Positions 15,558 through 23,006 of a DNA stretch of 23,006 nt are shown piece after piece. Each line of letters starts with the position of its first letter. The first letter of the stretch is position 1. The position numbers and the translations under genes are program-made. The stretch comes from Candidatus Acidianus copahuensis (GTDB taxonomy: Archaea > Thermoproteota > Thermoprotei_A > Sulfolobales > Sulfolobaceae), in assembly GCF_000632495.1 (NCBI RefSeq), contig NZ_JFZT01000065.1, positions 1 to 23,006 on the forward strand, in the 5' to 3' direction. The notes under the pieces are model-generated. The model saw only the letters and a list, made by a program, of their open reading frames with translations. It ran no database searches and was not told the origin of the DNA.

Positions 15558-16196
15558 CTAAAGGAAAGGTATCTTACTTAGTTCCTCGTCAAACTTCTTC
15601 ATCTTTTCGCTAATGACCTCATTGTACTCCTTTTCAGCGATTAGTGAATTTTTCTTAGCAAACCATAAAGGTGTCTCAATCCCCTCTTCCCCTAATCTTC
15701 CTAGGCTTTTAGGTATCCATACCTCTCTTCCCTTTAAAGACAGTAGATATGCCTTGTCCGTCTCTGCCTTTATCTTCCCGTTGACCCTTACAAAATCCTG
15801 CTCAATTTGCCTCTTTATAGTATTCACTATATAGTTCTGCAACTGCGCCTTATCGTCAAAGAACTTCCCTTCATATCTAAAGACCCTTATTTTCTCATTT
15901 TCGCAAATCTCAACTACTTGCGATAATATGTCTCCCAAACTTTCGCACCTAAAGGTTAGACCTTTGAGTTGTCCACCTTCTACTTCAAAGTATTCTACGC
16001 TTATTACCTTATCCCCTACCTTATAAACTCTCTTTATCACTGTACCTGAATCTTCATCTAACTCGGCTTCCATATACTTAACACCTTTTAAGCCCCGCCA
16101 TATCTTGTCCTTAACTTTCACGTTCCTCCACTTTCCGCCATCAAGTGAAAAGTAATACTCTTCTTCGTCTTTAGATATTCTTCCGATTCTAATCAT
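15558..16196 (-). CDS. hypothetical protein next to the CRISPR trailer end, 212 aa
   Basis: I do not recognise this family. The N-terminal 60 residues (IGRISKDEEEYYFSL, VKYMEAELDEDSG) look beta-rich and could form a small barrel. A middle helical region follows, with DDKAQLQNYIVNTIKRQIEQ. The C-terminal part has KAYLLSLKGREVWIPKSLG and ETPLWFAKKNSLI, a pattern like a second small beta domain that ends in a helix. It is soluble, with no membrane segment. The ATG at 16196 lies only 40 bp from the last (oldest) CRISPR repeat and on the crRNA strand. A weak TATA-like CTTATTGG about 26 bp upstream suggests its own promoter, and array read-through could also reach it. A CRISPR role is not shown by sequence. 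Confidence 0.7.
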   Translation of the reverse strand: MIRIGRISKDEEEYYFSLDGGKWRNVKVKDKIWRGLKGVKYMEAELDEDSGTVIKRVYKVGDKVISVEYFEVEGGQLKGLTFRCESLGDILSQVVEICENEKIRVFRYEGKFFDDKAQLQNYIVNTIKRQIEQDFVRVNGKIKAETDKAYLLSLKGREVWIPKSLGRLGEEGIETPLWFAKKNSLIAEKEYNEVISEKMKKFDEELSKIPFL

Positions 16197-17299
16197 CTCA
16201 TTAAATCAGATAATAAACCCAATAAGCCTTTTCTTTCTTTCAATTCCTTCTAGGATGCAACTTATATATCCTATCTTAAAATCTGCAATTAAGCTTTTTT
16301 TCTTTCAATTCCTTTTAGGATGCAACAAATACAATATATGTGTGCCAACACTGTAGTGTTAAGTACTTTCAATTCCTTTTAGGATGCAACAGTAGATTTG
16401 CCCTTGTTTGATTTCAGCAGCAAAAGACCCTTTCAATTCCTTTTAGGATGCAACCGACAACCGGCGCAGAGGATATTGTCTTGACGACACCAATCTTTCA
16501 ATTCCTTCTAGGATGCAACTTTAGGTAATCGGGAAGTTTATCACATGTAGCGATAATATGGTTAAGGCTTTCAATTCCTTCTAGGATGCAACACACACTT
16601 TCATCAACAAGTAAGTACTGTACTTGGTTTGCCTTTCAATTCCTTCTAGGATGCAACCGAAATATAGCCATTAATGTTATCTAGGTTTGCAGATCTTTCA
16701 ATTCCTTCTAGGATGCAACTTGCTGTCGAAAATGACAAACTTGACAATGAAGATATTACTTTCAATTCCTTCTAGGATGCAACATAGAAAAACGATAAAT
16801 TCTAGTATCTATAATACAAAAAACTTTCAATTCCTTCTAGGATGCAACACAAATAAGGAGTTCAAATCAACATCAGAGGTAACTGATGCCTTTCAATTCC
16901 TTCTAGGATGCAACAGGCTGAGCCCATCATAAAAGATGAGCTCGCCTTCGTGATCTTTCAATTCCTTCTAGGATGCAACTTTGGAACTTGCACAACGTGG
17001 AGTTACAAAGGTTTTCTTTCAATTCCTTCTAGGATGCAACGCAGCCTCCCTTTTTCCCCGCCTGCCCCAACCCCTAGAGCTTTCAATTCCTTCTAGGATG
17101 CAACAAACAAGTTTTTCTAATCAAGAGTTAAAGGTCATTATTTCCTTTCAATTCCTTCTAGGATGCAACAAATCGCCTTAGTTGATGGAGACCAATTGGG
17201 GAATACCACCTTTCAATTCCTTCTAGGATGCAACTAAGCCTTGTCGATGTGGTAAGAGACAGCGACACAATCTTCTTTCAATTCCTTCTAGGATGCAAC

Positions 17300-17365
17300 T
17301 AAGAGCTCGGCCAGGCGACTGCATATGTCACGGTCACTTACTTTCAATTCCTTATAGGATGCAAC
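17300..17365 (-). repeat. duplicated spacer plus variant repeat, copy 1
   Basis: The 41-bp spacer (17300-17340), starting TAAGAGCTCGGCC on the plus strand, and the adjoining TATAA-centre repeat (17341-17365) recur identically at 17557-17622. Confidence 0.95.
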
Positions 17366-17556
17366 AGATATATTTAAGGACATACTGGTGGTATGGTCCT
17401 CCAAGCTTTCAATTCCTTCTAGGATGCAACTTACTTGTACTGTAATTTCATTAATTGTTAAAACTGCATACTTTCAATTCCTTCTAGGATGCAACAACAC
17501 AACTACCACAATCGATAAGGTTCATACAATTCTTTCAATTCCTTCTAGGATGCAAC

Positions 17557-17622
17557 TAAGAGCTCGGCCAGGCGACTGCATATGTCACGGTCACTTACTT
17601 TCAATTCCTTATAGGATGCAAC
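17557..17622 (-). repeat. duplicated spacer plus variant repeat, copy 2
   Basis: Identical 66-bp unit to 17300-17365. Three other repeat-spacer units separate the copies, and the neighbouring spacers differ on both sides. Confidence 0.95.
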
Positions 17623-20600
17623 AAGAAATAGAGATAAATTATGTAGATTATACACCAGACGGCTTTCAATTCCTTCTAGGATGCAACCAAACATAAGTGT
17701 GAATATCTTCGGGGAGGACCCCAATGGCTTTCAATTCCTTCTAGGATGCAACTTTAGTTCGGGCTTCTGAGCAATATTCTGTGCAAAAGAATTTCTTTCA
17801 ATTCCTTCTAGGATGCAACCTTGAATCTAACTATGATGCTATGGGAATTGTTGTTTGTCTTTCAATTCCTTCTAGGATGCAACATTAGAGACGCAGTACA
17901 GTCGTTACTGGAGAAAGAACGAACTTTCAATTCCTTCTAGGATGCAACGTTCCGATTTTGATAAATACAACATAGTGTCCTTCGGCTTTCAATTCCTTCT
18001 AGGATGCAACTTGTGGAATCCGAGGTGATTGAGTTTTACTACCCCTAGTAAACTTTCAATTCCTTCTAGGATGCAACACTGGTAGACTCAGTGACTTAAT
18101 GAAAGCGGGAGTGTTATCTTTCAATTCCTTCTAGGATGCAACTTGGAAAGCGTACTGTGCTACCTTCAGTACTTTCAACTTTCAATTCCTTCTAGGATGC
18201 AACTTGAGAAGGAAAGAAAGGAACTCGAAGAGAAGATTAGCTTTCAATTCCTTCTAGGATGCAACCTGTAACAGACAAATATTCGGAAACCATTTTACTC
18301 ACACTTTCAATTCCTTCTAGGATGCAACACCGGGGGCCGCGTCCTCCTAGCCTACTTTTCCCATATGCTTTCAATTCCTTCTAGGATGCAACATGGTTTT
18401 ACGATATATTATCGGTTTTAACGATAAAGCTTTCAATTCCTTCTAGGATGCAACTAATAGCGGACATCACTATTGTAGACTACATATCTACAACTTTCAA
18501 TTCCTTCTAGGATGCAACCAGATTAATTATTATGGGTTTCACCAGGGGGGATCACTTTCAATTCCTTCTAGGATGCAACGTGATAGTTATACTGCTGTTA
18601 GTATTTATGGTAGGTCAAACTTTCAATTCCTTCTAGGATGCAACAATTACATATGCGGACAGCTATAGCATTAATATATCTCTTTCAATTCCTTCTAGGA
18701 TGCAACAAAAAAAATTCTATTTCTTTTTCTATGAGACCCCCACTAACTTTCAATTCCTTTTAGGATGCAACTCTCGCTAGCCGGTTTACCTTCATTACGG
18801 TATATCGCTATGACTTTCAATTCCTTCTAGGATGCAACTAAAAGAAACGATTGAATACATTGTCGTTGATGTAGATAACTTTCAATTCCTTCTAGGATGC
18901 AACGACCAGATGATGCCTACGATGTTTACATGAGACATAACTTTCAATTCCTTCTAGGATGCAACGCATTTAATCAGGGCGAATTTAATTACATTGAAAA
19001 ACATCTTTCAATTCCTTCTAGGATGCAACAACGAGTGTTGGTGGATTTTCAAGGCAATTTTCAGGGATAGCTTTCAATTCCTTCTAGGATGCAACTGAGC
19101 GACCAAGAAAAAGAGAAGATACAAGAGCTGTTTTACTTTCAATTCCTTCTAGGATGCAACGATCAAAATATCTTCGTATAAATTTGCCGAATGGCTTCTT
19201 TCAATTCCTTCTAGGATGCAACATAATGCGTTAAGGATGTATAAGCGATCCTGGGATTATATCTTTCAATTCCTTCTAGGATGCAACATATGCTTACATA
19301 AGTCTGCGAAGAAGAGAATGTAACTACCTTTCAATTCCTTCTAGGATGCAACAAAATTGAAGGCAAAGCCGAACAACCACAAGAAAGAAGCTTTCAATTC
19401 CTTCTAGGATGCAACAACAAATGGAAATACGTATGCAAAAGGGTAACTCTAAGCTTTCAATTCCTTCTAGGATGCAACCAGGACGAGCTAAAAAACGAAT
19501 ACATGAACTAGAAATAACTTTCAATTCCTTCTAGGATGCAACATGATAATAGTAAAAACATTCTGCGAATCTGTCTTTGGCCTTTCAATTCCTTCTAGGA
19601 TGCAACCCGTTAGGAGACGGGGAATGCATCGGTAATAAAGAGTATCTTTCAATTCCTTCTAGGATGCAACGAAGAACTACGCTGATGAGTGGGACGCAAT
19701 CAATAACTTTCAATTCCTTCTAGGATGCAACCCGCGTAGAACAAGTCCCAACGCTTATCGTAGTTGGCATCTTTCAATTCCTTCTAGGATGCAACATGTA
19801 TACCCGACAGCATATAGATAGTTATGCCCAACCTTTCAATTCCTTCTAGGATGCAACCTTGGTAGTTATTCGAAGAGGGCGTTGGAACATTTACTTTCAA
19901 TTCCTTCTAGGATGCAACCTCAGCTAGGCCGAGGGCTTCTTCTCGGCCCCCCTGTACTTTCAATTCCTTCTAGGATGCAACCAGGGATGTATGTCCTGTG
20001 GCATCCCGTGCCACACCAAACTTTCAATTCCTTCTAGGATGCAACTTTCTAAAATATATTAAAAATTGTATAATAATATAAATATCTTTCAATTCCTTCT
20101 AGGATGCAACTTCCGAGTGTTTTATTTTCAACGTAGTATTGTTGTGGGGCTTTCAATTCCTTCTAGGATGCAACAAAAACAAGTTTGCGGAATGAGCCAT
20201 GAGCGTGTTAGTTCTTTCAATTCCTTCTAGGATGCAACCCAATATAGGCAGTATATCTGTTATCATCTCATCACCAAACTTTCAATTCCTTCTAGGATGC
20301 AACCCACAACCCAGTCTTTAACGAACATGGGGGATTACCCCACTCTTTCAATTCCTTCTAGGATGCAACCGTAGTGGTGGGTTGGGCTACGTCAAAGCTT
20401 TTATTTAGCCTTTCAATTCCTTCTAGGATGCAACAACGACGCCAAAGGATACGATGTTATATCTGAGCAAGGGCTTTCAATTCCTTCTAGGATGCAACCT
20501 ATAACGAATTTCTGGGATGGCTAAAGCAGAAGTCGCTATCTTTCAATTCCTTCTAGGATGCAACAAATTGGGACACCACACACCACACACAGTGTGTCGC

Positions 20601-22563
20601 GCTTTCAATTCCTTCTAGGATGCAACATAAATAGTACGAAATGAGTGATAATATTGAATTTAGCACTTTCAATTCCTTCTAGGATGCAACGCATATCAAC
20701 ATTTCAGCAACATTAATATCACTAATACAACTTTCAATTCCTTCTAGGATGCAACGCAATTGCCTGCATATAAAGGACCACAAGGAGGATTACCGCTTTC
20801 AATTCCTTCTAGGATGCAACACGGTAATGGTACGTCCGCAAGAAAGGTGCTGAAAGTATTCTTTCAATTCCTTCTAGGATGCAACTTGGAATAAGCCATT
20901 TGTCTTGCAATTAGCCAGTATGCTTTCAATTCCTTCTAGGATGCAACAGAGACAGAGAAGAGGAGAGATAGAGAGAGAATAGAGGCTTTCAATTCCTTCT
21001 AGGATGCAACTCTTCAATGACGTTTCTACTGACATTACCAGTAGCTTTAACTTTCAATTCCTTCTAGGATGCAACAAATCAAGAAAATCAGAGAAACCAG
21101 TTAGAAAATCAACACTTTCAATTCCTTCTAGGATGCAACAAAGCGATTATATGGGGCTCGACCCCATAGTGTTAGCCAACTTTCAATTCCTTCTAGGATG
21201 CAACTACAGCAAACATATTTAACAACTGCAATTACAAAAGCTTTCTTTCAATTCCTTCTAGGATGCAACCCAATAATAAAGTACCTTACAATACCTTGAC
21301 AAATAAATACTTTCAATTCCTTCTAGGATGCAACTTTTAAAATTATTGCAAAACAGCATATTGAAATGCTAAACTTTCAATTCCTTCTAGGATGCAACTT
21401 GGGGGTTAAGCCCCCAGGAATTAAGGGGTAAACAAACCCCTTTCAATTCCTTCTAGGATGCAACAACCTCTTGTGCCTATTGTCCCCTGTCTTAAGACCA
21501 ACTTTCAATTCCTTCTAGGATGCAACAGAGTAAGGAAGGACATTGCGGTTGATGAGGACGTTATGACTTTCAATTCCTTCTAGGATGCAACCGCGATAAC
21601 GATTACTAAAAAGTCAATTAACGAGGGTTTTCTTTCAATTCCTTCTAGGATGCAACACCAGATAAGTAACCATGTAGCTACTTCTCCCGCTAACACTTTC
21701 AATTCCTTCTAGGATGCAACCACGAAATACGAATATATGGGATATCAATATAATTTTTCCTCTTTCAATTCCTTCTAGGATGCAACTTGCAAGTAACTTT
21801 GCCACTTCTTCATGGAATAAATTTAGATCTTTCAATTCCTTCTAGGATGCAACCAAAAATTTGACACAATAGACAGTCTGCAACGGTTTTACTTTCAATT
21901 CCTTCTAGGATGCAACATAGCGTTAACGTTATCGATAGCGATGTCAGTACCTTTCCTCTTTCAATTCCTTCTAGGATGCAACCAGAGTGTTGCGGGGGTG
22001 TAATGGTATGAAAGTTCTTTCAATTCCTTCTAGGATGCAACAAAATCGATAAATTGATAGAACTGATATTGAGCTTGGCTTTCAATTCCTTCTAGGATGC
22101 AACACTTTATTTATGATTTGTTTCCCATCCATGGGAAAAAAGCAGTCTTTCAATTCCTTTTAGGATGCAACAACGAACGTAACACATACGAACTGAAGGA
22201 ATGGTTAGAATCTTTCAATTCCTTTTAGGATGCAACTAGATCAGCATAGCCCTATAAAGGGCTGACCTATGTACATGCACTTTCAATTCCTTTTAGGATG
22301 CAACATGGGTCAGATAAGTAAAGCCAACTTCGTTATGTTTCTGCCTTTCAATTCCTTTTAGGATGCAACAGAAATATGGTATACCAGAGATTTATTTCGT
22401 CGATAAGCTACTTTCAATTCCTTTTAGGATGCAACTCGAAAGGGAGTTAACACAGATTTTTCGGGGGTTCTCCTTTCAATTCCTTTTAGGATGCAACACG
22501 ACTATCAACGGGGCTAATATCATCGGAGTTGGGTATCACTTTCAATTCCTTTTAGGATGCAAC

Positions 22564-22760
22564 TGATGTATTTTTATACTACTTATCTTCATTTCTCCCT
22601 TTCTCTTATTTATTTTTATCTGTTTTAGCCAACCCATCATGCGACCAAATTTGTTGTAAAGATCTAACGTCCTTTCAGTCGCAAGGACTTTTAATTAAAT
22701 TGAAAACCTCTTTACGTTTATAAATGTTAACCCTCCTCTTTGTAATACGCACTAGTCGCA
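22564..22760 (-). promoter_or_regulatory. CRISPR leader
   Basis: This AT-rich, gene-free region abuts the leader-proximal repeat (22539-22563). In crRNA sense it ends with AAGGGAGAAATGAAGATAAG and then AGTATAAAAATACATCA directly before the first repeat. The purine-rich end is typical of Sulfolobales leaders and serves spacer integration. A TATA-like ATAAAAATAAATAA (about 22607-22619) would start transcription roughly 20 nt before the first repeat, and another TATA-like TTTATAAACG lies near 22715-22724. The far boundary is not defined. Confidence 0.75.
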
Positions 22761-23006
22761 TTGAGACTCGCATTTTTACGTTTATTATCTCAAAGAAAAA
22801 ATTGGAAATTTACGCTTCTAATCTAGAACTGTCCCTTATCATAAATAGAAAAGGGATCGACAAAACTTTTTAGTCACATTAACTGATCTAACGAACACTT
22901 TAAATTTTCCCTTCTTCAAAAGCTTATAACCCCTATATTAATCCTAGCAATTCACGATACGATCCACGTTCATAATACCGAAAAGTGTTTAACGCCCTTA
23001 CTTTTC
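22761..23006. other. gene-free sequence beyond the leader
   Basis: No convincing gene is seen. A minus-strand frame of about 30 codons (LLKKGKFKVFVRSVNVTKKF) is open but lacks a standard start and is probably chance. Part of this stretch may still belong to the leader. Confidence 0.35.

Larger units (their letters stand above)
16237..22563 (-). CRISPR. CRISPR array, about 99 repeats and 98 spacers, crRNA on minus strand
   Basis: In crRNA sense the 25-bp repeat begins GTTGCATCC, has a five-base centre, and ends GGAATTGAAAG. I counted 99 copies by eye. The centre is TAGAA in 86, TAAAA in 11 (16302, 16366, 16430, 18747, and the seven from 22147 to 22539) and TATAA in two (17341, 17598). Repeats are otherwise uniform, and spacers average about 39 bp. 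The repeat type belongs to Sulfolobales, where crRNAs carry an ATTGAAAG 5' handle; this sets transcription leftwards from the right-hand leader. Type I-A or III effectors normally use such arrays. No cas gene is in the window. The short protein frames seen across this region are only repeat translations. Confidence 0.98.

Noticed and set aside
16687..17696. Several short plus-strand ORFs with repeated FQFLLGCN and LSIPSRMQ motifs
   Set aside because: They are translations of the CRISPR repeat in two frames, broken by spacers, and are not genes.
19324..21835. Minus-strand ORFs with repeated CILEGIES motifs
   Set aside because: Same cause: the CRISPR repeat read in crRNA sense.
22840..22960. 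Short minus-strand frame with KGKFKVFVRSVNVTKKF
   Set aside because: About 30 codons, no standard start and no family; probably chance.

Overview
The window looks like a chromosomal stretch from a thermoacidophilic archaeon of the order Sulfolobales. The evidence is the very long CRISPR array whose repeat ends in the ATTGAAAG handle, low GC, TATA boxes about 26 bp upstream of leaderless start codons, VapBC pairs, DUF1028 and ALDH genes of archaeal type, a sequon-rich surface protein, and many decayed insertion-sequence fragments. No rRNA, tRNA or cas gene was recognised.

Layout, left to right. Positions 2-505 hold the C-terminal half of an alpha/beta hydrolase cut by the window edge. Positions 740-2019 are a wreck: an IS110-type transposase broken by stops and frameshifts runs into a vapB antitoxin gene followed by a broken vapC. 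A 320-aa protein of unknown family follows (2561-3523), with an in-frame extension upstream behind a TAA. Next come a solo IS200/IS605-like end sequence (about 3590-3770), a minus-strand frame with two in-frame stops (3912-4688), an apparently intact vapBC pair (5035-5644), a short peptidase-like remnant (5743-5937) and an ABC-2 permease cut near its C-terminus by a TAG (5979-6698).

From 7090 the genes are a secreted or surface protein (7090-8694), a small multi-membrane protein (8906-9439), a two-helix PH-like membrane protein (10504-10998, minus), a DUF1028 protein (11360-12166) and an aldehyde dehydrogenase (12428-13876, minus). Between them lie two unnamed repeat families: an inverted pair of about 80 bp (6764-6840 and 9605-9691) and a direct pair of 142 bp with RNA-like pairing (9819-9960 and 11119-11259). 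A C-terminal MFS transporter fragment (14161-14574) and almost 1 kb without a gene follow. That gap holds a second, opposite-facing IS605-like end relic (15135-15290).

The right third is one CRISPR array (16237-22563). I count 99 repeats of 25 bp and 98 spacers averaging about 39 bp. The handle places crRNA on the minus strand, so the leader is on the right (from 22564), the newest spacers are near 22.5 kb and the oldest near 16.3 kb. A 212-aa gene of unknown function (15558-16196, minus) lies directly beyond the old end, on the same strand.

The strongest unusual signals are: one spacer present twice together with a rare repeat variant; repeat variants ordered along the array; two related IS605-like end relics without a nearby tnpB; the 142-bp structured direct repeat; and a cluster of reading frames interrupted by in-frame stop codons, which suggests an accessory region in decay. 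I cannot name a clearly new system from sequence alone.
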